A DNA stretch of 64,000 nt from Phycisphaerae bacterium. GTDB lineage: Bacteria > Planctomycetota > Phycisphaerae > UBA1845 > Fen-1342. Of this stretch, positions 25,052 to 32,704 are shown in pieces (the stretch's first letter is position 1; the number at the start of each line of letters is the position of its first letter). The notes beneath the pieces are model-generated. The model searched no databases and was not told where the DNA came from. It saw only the letters and a program-made list of their open reading frames with translations. Position numbers and translations under genes: made by a program. Location: contig JAUIEC010000018.1 of assembly GCA_030428945.1 (NCBI GenBank), positions 1 to 64,000 of the forward strand, read 5' to 3'.

Positions 25052-25581
25052 GAGGCGCTCCCGGCGCGGTGTTCGCGGATGCGGGCGGCGCAGAGGTCGA
25101 GCCAGTCGAGTTCGGCCTGGGCCTTGAGGATCTGGGCGTCGAGGAGCAGCAGCACGGCGAGTTGGCGGTGCGGATCGGTGTCTCGCTTGGTGAGGGTGTA
25201 TTCCTGGAGGCGCTGCATGGTGGCGGTCCGCTGGGTCTGGAGGACCTGGTCGACGGCGCCGGATTCGAGGGCGAGGGCGAGGAGGACCTTGATGGCGAGT
25301 TCGTCGCGCGGGGGGCGGGGGTCGATCGGCCGGCGGTACCAGTCGGCGAGGGCGTCGCGTCCGGCGGGCGTGATTTCCCAGGGGTGGCGGTCGGTATCGT
25401 GGTCCTGCGGTTGGGTGCTGCGGACGAGTCCGTCGCGGGCGAGTCGGGCGAGGGTGGTGTAGACCTGTCCGACGTTGAGCGGCCAGGCGCCGGCGGTGCA
25501 GTGTTCGAAGGCGCTTTTGAGGGCGTATCCGTGGGCGCTGCGGGTGGCGAGCAGTGCGAGGAGGCTGTTGCGGACGCTCAT
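25048..25581 (-). CDS. PadR-family transcriptional regulator
   Basis: 177 residues. The N-terminal winged helix (about 1-90) has the family pattern SLLALLATRSAHGYALK, VGQVYTTLARLARDGLV and WEITPAGRDAL; the C-terminal helices (about 100-170) form the dimer part. Start ATG 25581 has GGAG six bases upstream. A pair of ATAC-N3-GTAT inverted repeats lies just upstream, probably its own operator. First gene of a four-gene overlapping operon, so it likely represses this ABC/peptidase set until a ligand binds. Confidence 0.93.
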   Translation of the reverse strand: MSVRNSLLALLATRSAHGYALKSAFEHCTAGAWPLNVGQVYTTLARLARDGLVRSTQPQDHDTDRHPWEITPAGRDALADWYRRPIDPRPPRDELAIKVLLALALESGAVDQVLQTQRTATMQRLQEYTLTKRDTDPHRQLAVLLLLDAQILKAQAELDWLDLCAARIREHRAGSAS

Positions 25582-25597
25582 GGGGGGCTCCGTTTGG

Positions 25598-25621
25598 ATA
25601 CTCAGTATGTATACCGGGTAT
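25598..25621. promoter_or_regulatory. Twin inverted-repeat operator upstream of padR
   Basis: Two ATAC-N3-GTAT palindromes, ATACTCAGTAT (25598-25608) and ATACCGGGTAT (25611-25621), start 13 bp apart. They begin 16 bp upstream of the padR ATG, in an AT-rich patch that stands out in this GC-rich DNA. The position would block transcription or initiation of the operon. Binding by the adjacent PadR protein is inferred. Confidence 0.65.
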
Positions 25622-25630
25622 ATATGTGTC

Positions 25631-25687
25631 AAGGGAGCCAGGGAGCCAGGGAGCAAGGGAGCAAGGGAGCAAGGGAGCAAGGGAGCG
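25631..25687. repeat. Octamer array GGGAGCAA / GGGAGCCA
   Basis: About seven tandem copies right next to the padR operator. Unlike the arrays near 8 kb, 20 kb and 57 kb, no facing array is seen here. Confidence 0.85.
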
Positions 25688-26044
25688 CCTTGGGGGGAGT
25701 CTTTGTTCAGGTTGGTGTGGGAAACGCGTTGCCTGGGGCGGTCGGATGGGGTATGTTTCCACTCGTGCCGATTTTTCCCGGGGTGGCGTCGCCGAGGGCG
25801 ATGTGGTTTCGGGCGGCACGAGACTCGATCCGGGGTTCGCATTGTCGCGGACAGGATCACTGGAATGCGGCCAGCGGGTCGCGCTTTTTTGAAGAGAGCT
25901 TCGGTATAACGTTCCCTCCCCCGTCACGTCCCGCCCACGTCGGATCGGACTGTTTCCCTGTGGATAACCGCCTGACCCCACCGCCGCGGTGTGCAGCGGT
26001 CGGGTGAGAATGGTGCGCCGGAAGCTCGCATGGAGATTGGTGAG
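25688..26044. other. Intergenic region before the RRM gene
   Basis: 357 bp without a supported gene. A TATAAC hexamer at 25905-25910, 135 bp before the RRM start codon, is a weak -10 candidate; no good -35 stands 17 bp upstream. A GGAG sits nine bases before the ATG. Nothing else recognised. Confidence 0.35.
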
Positions 26045-26338
26045 ATGAATCGCAAGCTGTACGTTGGCAACCTGAGCTATGACATGAGCAGCCAGGATCT
26101 CGAGCAGGCTTTTTCAAGCCACGGAACGGTCGAGAGTGCCACGGTCATCAACGACCGCGACACGGGTCGGAGCAAGGGCTTCGGCTTTGTCGAGATGGCC
26201 ACGGAAGAAGAGGCCGAAGCGGCGATTGCCGCGATGAACGGTGCCGAGATTCAGGGCCGGGCCCTGAAGGTCAACGTTGCCAAGCCGCGTGAATCGCGTG
26301 GCGGTGGCGGTGGCGGCGGTCGCGGCGGCCGCTGGTAA
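26045..26338 (+). CDS. RRM-type RNA-binding protein
   Basis: 97 residues: one RNA-recognition motif (about 1-80) with RNP2 KLYVGNLSYD and RNP1 SKGFGFVEM, then a glycine/arginine-rich tail (about 85-97). This small RRM plus Gly tail form is common in cyanobacteria and planctomycetes, where it binds RNA and is often stress- or cold-responsive. Start: ATG at 26045 with GGAG nine bases upstream; earlier in-frame codons have no ribosome site. A hairpin follows the stop. Confidence 0.93.
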   Translation: MNRKLYVGNLSYDMSSQDLEQAFSSHGTVESATVINDRDTGRSKGFGFVEMATEEEAEAAIAAMNGAEIQGRALKVNVAKPRESRGGGGGGGRGGRW

Positions 26339-26354
26339 GCCTGAGAAACATTGT

Positions 26355-26388
26355 GGCCGTGGTTCCGATTCCGGTTGGCACCACGGCC
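26355..26388 (+). terminator. Stem-loop after the RRM gene
   Basis: Perfect 8-bp stem GGCCGTGG / CCACGGCC (26355-26362 with 26381-26388, extended by one T-A pair) 16 bases after the stop. Only a short CTTTG follows, so termination may be partial, or the hairpin may stabilise the mRNA end. Confidence 0.5.
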
Positions 26389-26483
26389 GCTTTGCATCCG
26401 GACGAAAAGGGGGGGCGGTCATGGTGGTCACGTGTATACTTCGTGCACGTGCAGGAACGTGGCTCGCAAAGGAGTAGGTGGCC

Positions 26484-28370
26484 ATGGAACTTCCGCGGCG
26501 GACGCGTGGCGATGAGTTGCTTCCGGACGGGTCTCTGACGGACCTGCGGGCGCGCTTGCGGGTGCTGGGTCGGGACCACGACCTGGCGAGCGTGATTGCG
26601 TGTGCGTTCGATCATCGGACGCGGATGCTGCCGTTCGTGTATGCGGATCTGCGGATGGCGCCGGCGGGTTCGCGGGCGATCGGTTCTGCGTTGCTGGATG
26701 CGGGTTTCGAGAAGACGCGGATCGTCCTGCAGCAGTGGAACCGTCATTTCCGTCCGTCGCAGATGCGGCTGGACAACCGGATTCCGGACCTGTTCCTGGT
26801 ATCGAGCATGCAGTTGCACTCGGCGCGGTGCGTCGAGCTGATCCGTGATGCGTGCCGGATTCCGGCCGCGCAGCGTCCGCTGATCATCGCGGGTGGTCCG
26901 AAGGTGATCTACGAGCCGTGGGACGTGTTCGGGACGGATCCGCAGGATCCGTGGGGCGCGGACGTGGCGGTGACGGGTGAGGAATACGTGCTGCTGTCGC
27001 TGCTGGAGGTGGTCCTGCAGTTGCGTGGCCGGAACGAGAGTCTGCGGCAGGCGTTCTTGCGGGCGCGTGAGGACGGTCTGCTGGATGCGATTCCGGGGCT
27101 GGTGTACACGCGCGAGTCGCGTCCGGGGGTGGCGTCGGAGCTGGTGGACACGGGGATTCAGCGTCTGGTGGGAAACCTGGACGAGTTGCCGCACCCGGTG
27201 CTGGGTTACCGGATCCTGGAGCCGCCGAGTCGGAAGGCGACGCTGGGATCGCAGCCGGTGCCGGCGAGTCGGATTCGCCGGCTGAGTCCGATCGGTTCGC
27301 TGGCGCTGACCTTCGGGTGCAAGTTCGCGTGCACGTACTGTCCGATTCCGGCGTACAACCAGCGTCAGCACCGGGTCAAGAGCGGGGCGCGGATCGCGGA
27401 CGAGTTCCGGCAGTTGCATACGGAATACGGGCTGCGTTATTTCTTCGGGGCGGACGACAACTTCTTCAACGACGAGGCGCGGACGACGGAGATCGTCGAG
27501 ACGCTGGCGAATGCGGAGATCAACGGGAAGCCGCTGCGCAAGTGTGTGCGGTGGGGGACCGAGGTGACGGTGCATGACACGCTGAAGCTGCGTGACCTGA
27601 TTCCGACGGTGCGTGGCGCGGGCGTGCGGGCGTTGTGGCTGGGCGTGGAGGACATGACGGCGACGCTGGTCAAGAAGGGTCAGAGCGTGGACAAGACCAG
27701 CGAGGCGTTCCGGCTGCTGAACAAGCGCGGGATCACGCCGATGCCGATGATGATGCACCACGACGAGCAGCCGCTGATCAGTCGCGGGCCGAAGCCGTAC
27801 GGGCTGCTGAACCAGGTCCGGCTGCTGCGGAAGGCGGGTGCCCCGAGCCTGCAGGTGCTGATGCTGGTTCCGGCGACGGGTTCGAAGCTGTTCGCGGGGA
27901 CGTACACCTCGGAGATGGTCTACGAGAGCGTGGCGGGCAAGAAGGTCGAGGAGCACATGCTGGGCGGCAACTACGTGATCGCCTCGCATCATCCGAAGCC
28001 GTGGCGCAAGCAGCTCAACATCCTGCTGGCGTACGCGTACTTCTACAATCCGCTGCGATTCGCCTGGGCGCTGGTGCGGCCGAAGTCGAACCTGTACCTG
28101 GCGGACGCGGGCTGGCAGGTGATCGGGATGTGGGGGCTGTTCGAGACGACGCGGAAGACGTTCGGCTGGATGCTGCGGCTGGCGTTCGGGACGATCAAGC
28201 GTCAGAACAAGCCGCCGATGAACCGGATTCCGATGCGGGCGGCCCGGACGGACGAGACGCCGAGTCACGCCCTGCCGCAGGCGCCGGTGAGCATGGTCGG
28301 GGCGATCGAGAGCCGGTCGGAAGAGGAAGTCGTGGCGGGGGCGCACGCGCTTCCGGTGGCGACGAAGTGA
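26484..28370 (+). CDS. Radical SAM protein with N-terminal B12-binding-like domain
   Basis: 628 residues. N-terminal half (about 1-240) looks like the B12-binding-like fold of this superfamily, with PDLFLVSSMQLHS, IIAGGPKVIYEP and ADVAVTGEEYVLL. The radical SAM barrel begins at about 265 with CKFACTYC: Cys279, Cys283 and Cys286 bind the 4Fe-4S cluster that splits S-adenosylmethionine. A conserved RYFFGADDNFFND follows. The C-terminus (about 500-590) has hydrophobic stretches, perhaps membrane-associated. I start at ATG 26484, nine bases after GGAG; a GTG two codons earlier sits too close. The reaction cannot be assigned; relatives act in hopanoid, lipid or methyl-transfer chemistry. A strong terminator follows. 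Confidence 0.87.
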   Translation: MELPRRTRGDELLPDGSLTDLRARLRVLGRDHDLASVIACAFDHRTRMLPFVYADLRMAPAGSRAIGSALLDAGFEKTRIVLQQWNRHFRPSQMRLDNRIPDLFLVSSMQLHSARCVELIRDACRIPAAQRPLIIAGGPKVIYEPWDVFGTDPQDPWGADVAVTGEEYVLLSLLEVVLQLRGRNESLRQAFLRAREDGLLDAIPGLVYTRESRPGVASELVDTGIQRLVGNLDELPHPVLGYRILEPPSRKATLGSQPVPASRIRRLSPIGSLALTFGCKFACTYCPIPAYNQRQHRVKSGARIADEFRQLHTEYGLRYFFGADDNFFNDEARTTEIVETLANAEINGKPLRKCVRWGTEVTVHDTLKLRDLIPTVRGAGVRALWLGVEDMTATLVKKGQSVDKTSEAFRLLNKRGITPMPMMMHHDEQPLISRGPKPYGLLNQVRLLRKAGAPSLQVLMLVPATGSKLFAGTYTSEMVYESVAGKKVEEHMLGGNYVIASHHPKPWRKQLNILLAYAYFYNPLRFAWALVRPKSNLYLADAGWQVIGMWGLFETTRKTFGWMLRLAFGTIKRQNKPPMNRIPMRAARTDETPSHALPQAPVSMVGAIESRSEEEVVAGAHALPVATK

Positions 28371-28438
28371 GCAAGTAAGCAAGTAAGCACGTGAGCGCGC
28401 CAGCACGCGCGCAACTGGCGGGTGGCTTGCGGAATCTG

Positions 28439-28490
28439 AAGGAGCGAAGGGGCCGGTTTCCCGCGGCGCTTTCGCTCCTTTGTTTCATTT
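28439..28490 (+). terminator. Rho-independent terminator after the radical SAM gene
   Basis: Perfect 10-bp stem AAGGAGCGAA (28439-28448) with TTCGCTCCTT (28471-28480), extended inward by G-T and G-C, then TGTTTCATTTC. About 70 bp after the stop codon. The same stretch upstream also holds a short tandem of AAGTAAGC near 28370-28392. Confidence 0.75.
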
Positions 28491-28700
28491 CAGGGCGGGT
28501 GGTTCGGCGGGGGGGCGCGTGGTGCGGCAATCCGCGGAAGGAGGAACGGGCGGGGGTGGTCGGTGTCGGCTGGACACCGTCGGTGGTGCGGTTAGGCTTT
28601 GCGGGTCGCTGTTCGGCGGCTGGTGTGTGCGGATCAACCGGGACGAGACGGGAATCCAGAGGCGGCATCCGCGAGGGTGCGGGGTGGAGGCTGCAGAGCG
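28491..28700. other. Leader region of the EIIA-SLC4 gene
   Basis: About 210 bp with no gene I can support. GGAGG at 28686-28690 is ten bases before the chosen ATG. No promoter hexamers stand out. Confidence 0.35.
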
Positions 28701-30734
28701 ATGAAACTGCTGGCCAAGGCGCTGGAAGACAAGCAGTACATTCTGGACCTGGATGCGCGCGATATCGAGTCGATCATCCGGGAGACGATTCAGCGGACGG
28801 TGGCGCTGGGGGCGATTCCGGCGGAGTCGAGCGATGCGGTGATCGCGGCGCTGGTCGCCCGCGAGCGGATGGTGTCGACGGCGATCGGCAACGCGGTCGC
28901 GATTCCGCACGCGTACGTGCCGGCCTGTCCGGAGCCGGTGATCATCTTCGTGCGGCTGGCGCGGCCGTGCAATCTGAACGCGCCGGACGGAACGCCGACG
29001 CGTTTCCTGTTCTTCCTGCTGGGGCCGCCGGGTTCGGCGGAACTGCACCTGGACCTGCTGGCGAAGATCGCGCGGCTGACGGCCGACGACGAGTTTCGCT
29101 ACGAGGCGGGGGAGGCGCGGAACGGTCAGGACCTGCTGGGCGCGATGCAGCGGTCGGTGGCCCGCAGCGCCCCGCAGGTCAAGCCGCCTTCGAAGCCGGA
29201 CGAGGCCCTGGCGTACACGGGTCGTCCGTTCGGCGGGATCGTCGCGGACATCAGGAGGCGGCTGCCGCACTACGGCAGTGACTTCCGGGACGGGCTGAAC
29301 GCGAAGGCGATCGGATCGACGCTGTTCCTGTTCTTCGCGTGCCTGGCGCCGGCGATCACGTTCGGCGGCGTGATGGCGGTTCAGACGGGCGGTTCGATCG
29401 GCGCGGTCGAGATGCTGGTGGGGACGGCGATCTGCGGGACGGCGTACGCGTTGCTGAGCGGTCAGCCGCTGATCATCCTGGGCGGCACGGGTCCGATGCT
29501 GATCTTCACGGCGGTGCTGTACAGCCTGTGCGAGTACCTGAAGCTGCCGTTTCTGCCGACGTACGGGTGGGTCGGGATCTGGGCGGCGCTGCTGCTGGTG
29601 ATCCTGGCGGTGACCGACGCGAGCGCGCTGATGCGGTTCTTCACGCGTTTCACCGACGAGACGTTCGCGGCGCTGATTTCGATCATCTTCATCTACGAGG
29701 CGCTGCATGCCCTGGTGGTGATCTTCGAGGACCTGGAGGTCAAGAAGCACCACGACACGGCCCTGCTGTCGCTGCTGCTGGCGCTCGGGACGTTCTACAT
29801 CGCGATGAGCCTGTCGCGAATGCGGCGCAGCCGGTACCTGCTGCCGAAGCTGCGCGAGTTCCTGGCGGACTTCGGCCCGACGATCGCGATCGCGGCGATG
29901 ACGCTGGTGGCCGTCTGGCTGCGCGAGGTCGACCTGGGTCGGCTGGCGGTGCCGGAGCGGCTGGGGACGACGACCGGGCGGCCGTGGCTGGTGCCGCTGT
30001 TCGACCTGCCGACCTGGGCGATCTTCGGCGCGATCGTGCCGGCGGCGCTGGTGACGGTGCTGATGTACCTGGACCAGAACATCACGGCGAGGCTGGTGAA
30101 CAGTCCCGACCAGAAACTGCAGAAGGGCGGGGCCTATCACCTGGACCTGGCGGTGGTCGGCCTGCTGATGGGGTTCTGTTCGCTGTTCGGGCTGCCGTGG
30201 CTGGTGGCCGCGACGGTGCGTTCGCTGAATCACGTGCGGAGCCTGGCGACGACCGAGGAGGTGACGGCCGGGGGCGAGACGCGTGACCGGATTCTGCACG
30301 TGAACGAGACGCGTGTGACGGGGCTGGCGATCCACCTGCTGATCGGCGGGTCGCTGCTGCTGCTGTCGCAGTTGAAGGCGGTGCCGCTGGCGGTGCTGTA
30401 CGGGATCTTCCTGTTCATGGGCGTGGTGTCGATGGCGGGCAACCAGTTCTTCGAGCGGCTGCGGCTGTGGGCGATGGACTCGGCCTCGTATCCGTCGACG
30501 CACTACATCCGGCGGGTTCCGATCTGGACGATTCACAAGTTCACGGCCGTGCAACTGGCCTGCCTGGTGGTGCTGTGGGTGGTCAAGACGAGTGCCTGGG
30601 CGATCGTCTTTCCGCTGTTCATCGCGCTGAACGTGCCGGTGCGGCTGCTGCTGAACCGGTTCTTCTCGGCCGAGCACCTCGAAGCGCTCGACGCCGAAGA
30701 GGAGCCGGAGGACGAGGCGACGCACTGGACGTAG
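28701..30734 (+). CDS. Band-3/SLC4-like anion transporter with N-terminal PTS EIIA-like domain
   Basis: 677 residues. Residues about 1-150 fit a PTS EIIA (mannitol/fructose type) domain with AIGNAVAIPHAYV, where His70 is the expected phosphorylation site. Residues about 190-660 are a bicarbonate/borate-type transporter of family SLC4 with about 12 membrane segments. Signature stretches are GGTGPMLIFTAVLY, LYGIFLFMGVVSMAG and YIRRVPIWTIHKFT, which read very like the eukaryotic band 3 C-terminal half. The ATG follows GGAGG. Predicted to move bicarbonate or another anion, perhaps gated by the EIIA-like part. The fusion is notable because the cytoplasmic domain of eukaryotic band 3 has an EIIA-like fold. 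No other PTS gene is near. Confidence 0.9.
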   Translation: MKLLAKALEDKQYILDLDARDIESIIRETIQRTVALGAIPAESSDAVIAALVARERMVSTAIGNAVAIPHAYVPACPEPVIIFVRLARPCNLNAPDGTPTRFLFFLLGPPGSAELHLDLLAKIARLTADDEFRYEAGEARNGQDLLGAMQRSVARSAPQVKPPSKPDEALAYTGRPFGGIVADIRRRLPHYGSDFRDGLNAKAIGSTLFLFFACLAPAITFGGVMAVQTGGSIGAVEMLVGTAICGTAYALLSGQPLIILGGTGPMLIFTAVLYSLCEYLKLPFLPTYGWVGIWAALLLVILAVTDASALMRFFTRFTDETFAALISIIFIYEALHALVVIFEDLEVKKHHDTALLSLLLALGTFYIAMSLSRMRRSRYLLPKLREFLADFGPTIAIAAMTLVAVWLREVDLGRLAVPERLGTTTGRPWLVPLFDLPTWAIFGAIVPAALVTVLMYLDQNITARLVNSPDQKLQKGGAYHLDLAVVGLLMGFCSLFGLPWLVAATVRSLNHVRSLATTEEVTAGGETRDRILHVNETRVTGLAIHLLIGGSLLLLSQLKAVPLAVLYGIFLFMGVVSMAGNQFFERLRLWAMDSASYPSTHYIRRVPIWTIHKFTAVQLACLVVLWVVKTSAWAIVFPLFIALNVPVRLLLNRFFSAEHLEALDAEEEPEDEATHWT

Positions 30735-30741
30735 CGGGGAA

Positions 30742-30765
30742 GGGAACAGGGAACAGGGAACAGGG
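30742..30765. repeat. Heptamer array GGGAACA
   Basis: Three to four copies of GGGAACA just after the EIIA-SLC4 stop. Same heptamer follows the genes ending at 47378 and 48532. Confidence 0.75.
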
Positions 30766-30840
30766 CAGAGGGGGGCGTGGCTGCGGCGATTGCCGGCATG
30801 CGGCGCCGGTTTGTGCTTGCCGGGTTCACTTCCCCTGCAC

Positions 30841-30858
30841 GATGCCGCACCGCCTGGC
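30841..30858. repeat. Fragment of the inverted-repeat element
   Basis: An 18-bp stretch, GATGCCGCACCGCCTGGC, identical to 8141-8158 of copy B. Only one arm remains, so this is a decayed or partial copy. Confidence 0.65.
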
Positions 30859-30938
30859 GATCTCGTGAGTCGGTGGAGTTCGCGCAGTGGCATACTCGCG
30901 CTGTTTGGCTTTTCAACGATCATGGCTATTCTGCCGGG

Positions 30939-32489
30939 ATGTCGGTGCGTGGTGCGCGGGTTGCGGGTTGGGTGCTGGTCGGGGTTCCGCTGGTCTGGCA
31001 GTTGCTGGCGGCGGGGCGGCCGACGGCCTGGATGCTGGTGCACCTGACGCACGACGACACGTTCCTGCTGCTGCGACTGGCGGAGGGCTGGGCGCGGCAC
31101 GGGTATCCCACCTTTGACGGTCTGCATCGGACCAACGGTTTCCAGGCACTGTGGGGTTGCGTGACGGCCGGGCTGGCGGTGCTGGTCTCGCATCCCGAGT
31201 GGCTGCTGCGCGGCACGCTGATGCTGACGGCCGTGCTGAATGCCGGGACGGCGATCGGGCTGTGGCGGCTCGGGCGGATGCTGACCCCGAACGCTTGCGT
31301 GGCATTGTGGCCGCTGGCGTGCTGGTGCGCATACGGGCTGACCGGGCGGCCGGGGCTGATCGGGCTGGAGAACACGCTGCTGGCCGGCGTTGTCGTGGTG
31401 GGGCTGCTGTGCTGGTTCAGGCTGCGCGAGCGGCCGGGGGGCTGGCGGTGGTGGCTGCTGCTGGGGCTGGTGTCGGTGGTGCTGTTCTGGGTGCGGCTGG
31501 ACAGCGTGGTTCCGCTGGCGGTGGTCTGGCTCGGGCTGGGCTGGTTCGGATTGCGGGCCGGGCAGGTCGGGCGGGTGGCGGCCGCGGGGCTGATCGTGCT
31601 GGCGGGCGGGGCGGCGCTGGCGGGGTTCTACCAGTGGGCGGGCGGAACGCCGACGCCGGTGTCGGGGATGGTCAAGCGGCTGATCGCGACGCAGGTGGAG
31701 CCGCCGCTGACGTGGTGGACGGTGCCGGCGATCGCGGGCGACGTCGCGTCGATGCTGCTGAAGCAGGCGGCGATCGGGATCGGGGCGTTGTGGCCGCCGG
31801 CGTGTTCGTCGCTTGCGCGGGTGGCGGTGGTGGTGCTGGCGGTGTCTGGTCTGCGGTTCGGGCTGGTGCGGGCGCGGGGCTGGCCGCTGGTGCTGCTGCT
31901 GAGCGTGGTGGCGCACGTGCTGGTGGTGCGGGTCTGGCTCGGGGCGTATCACCTGGACACGCCGTGGTACTACGCGGCGGAGAACGTGCTGGCGGCGCTG
32001 GCGGTGGGCGTGCTGATCGGTCGGTTGCAGGCGGGCACGCGGCGGGGTGCGTGGCTGGTTCCGCCGCTGGTGTTCGGTCTGCTGAAGCTGCCGCTGGCGA
32101 TCGCGTTGCTGGTCGAGGCGACGCCGACGGAGGGGCTCGGCCCGACGCGGCTGCAGGCGGCGGCCTGGATGCGGGCGAACATTCCGGCCGCGGCGCGGTG
32201 CGCGGCGTGGAACGCGGGTGAGTTGTCGTACTTCAGCCGGCGGACGGTGGTGAATCTGGACGGGCTGGTGAACGACCGGGCGTACTACGCCCTGCGGCGG
32301 CGCGGGGGTGACCTGGACGGGTACCTGGCGGAGAACGGCGTGACGTGGGTGGTGGACTACGCGCGTGATGCGGTCGGGACGGAGACGCACCTGTGGGGCG
32401 TGCTGCCGCGTGACCGCTGGGAGGTGGTGACGACGGTGGGTTCGGATCCGCGGACGGCGCAGGTGGTGGTTCGGCGGGTATCGGACTGA
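30939..32489 (+). CDS. Polytopic membrane protein, GT-C glycosyltransferase-like
   Basis: 516 residues with about nine to eleven membrane helices. The first extracytoplasmic loop has LTHDDTFLLLRLAEGWARHG followed by TNGFQALWG; an acidic pair in this loop is the catalytic feature of GT-C glycosyltransferases that use lipid-linked sugars. The soluble C-terminal part (about 395-516) has AAWNAGELSYFS and NLDGLVNDRAYY, often seen in these proteins. Start ATG 30939 fits the first hydrophobic segment; the frame is open earlier but through repeat DNA. Sugar donor and acceptor unknown. Confidence 0.7.
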   Translation: MSVRGARVAGWVLVGVPLVWQLLAAGRPTAWMLVHLTHDDTFLLLRLAEGWARHGYPTFDGLHRTNGFQALWGCVTAGLAVLVSHPEWLLRGTLMLTAVLNAGTAIGLWRLGRMLTPNACVALWPLACWCAYGLTGRPGLIGLENTLLAGVVVVGLLCWFRLRERPGGWRWWLLLGLVSVVLFWVRLDSVVPLAVVWLGLGWFGLRAGQVGRVAAAGLIVLAGGAALAGFYQWAGGTPTPVSGMVKRLIATQVEPPLTWWTVPAIAGDVASMLLKQAAIGIGALWPPACSSLARVAVVVLAVSGLRFGLVRARGWPLVLLLSVVAHVLVVRVWLGAYHLDTPWYYAAENVLAALAVGVLIGRLQAGTRRGAWLVPPLVFGLLKLPLAIALLVEATPTEGLGPTRLQAAAWMRANIPAAARCAAWNAGELSYFSRRTVVNLDGLVNDRAYYALRRRGGDLDGYLAENGVTWVVDYARDAVGTETHLWGVLPRDRWEVVTTVGSDPRTAQVVVRRVSD

Positions 32490-32704
32490 GCGGTCCGGCG
32501 TGGGATCGGGGCGGGGGCCGAGCCGGCTGGTTTTGTGGCCGGAAAGTGGTCGACGGGGTCGGTTGGGCGGGTGGCCAGCGTGTCGATTTGGCGTGATACT
32601 ACGGACGTCTCGCGGGTCGGTCCGAAGCCGTGCGGCGCCACGGTCGGTCGTCTCCCTGTCGGGGCCTGGCAGGAATCACGAAGCGCGCACCGGGAGAGCG
32701 TACG

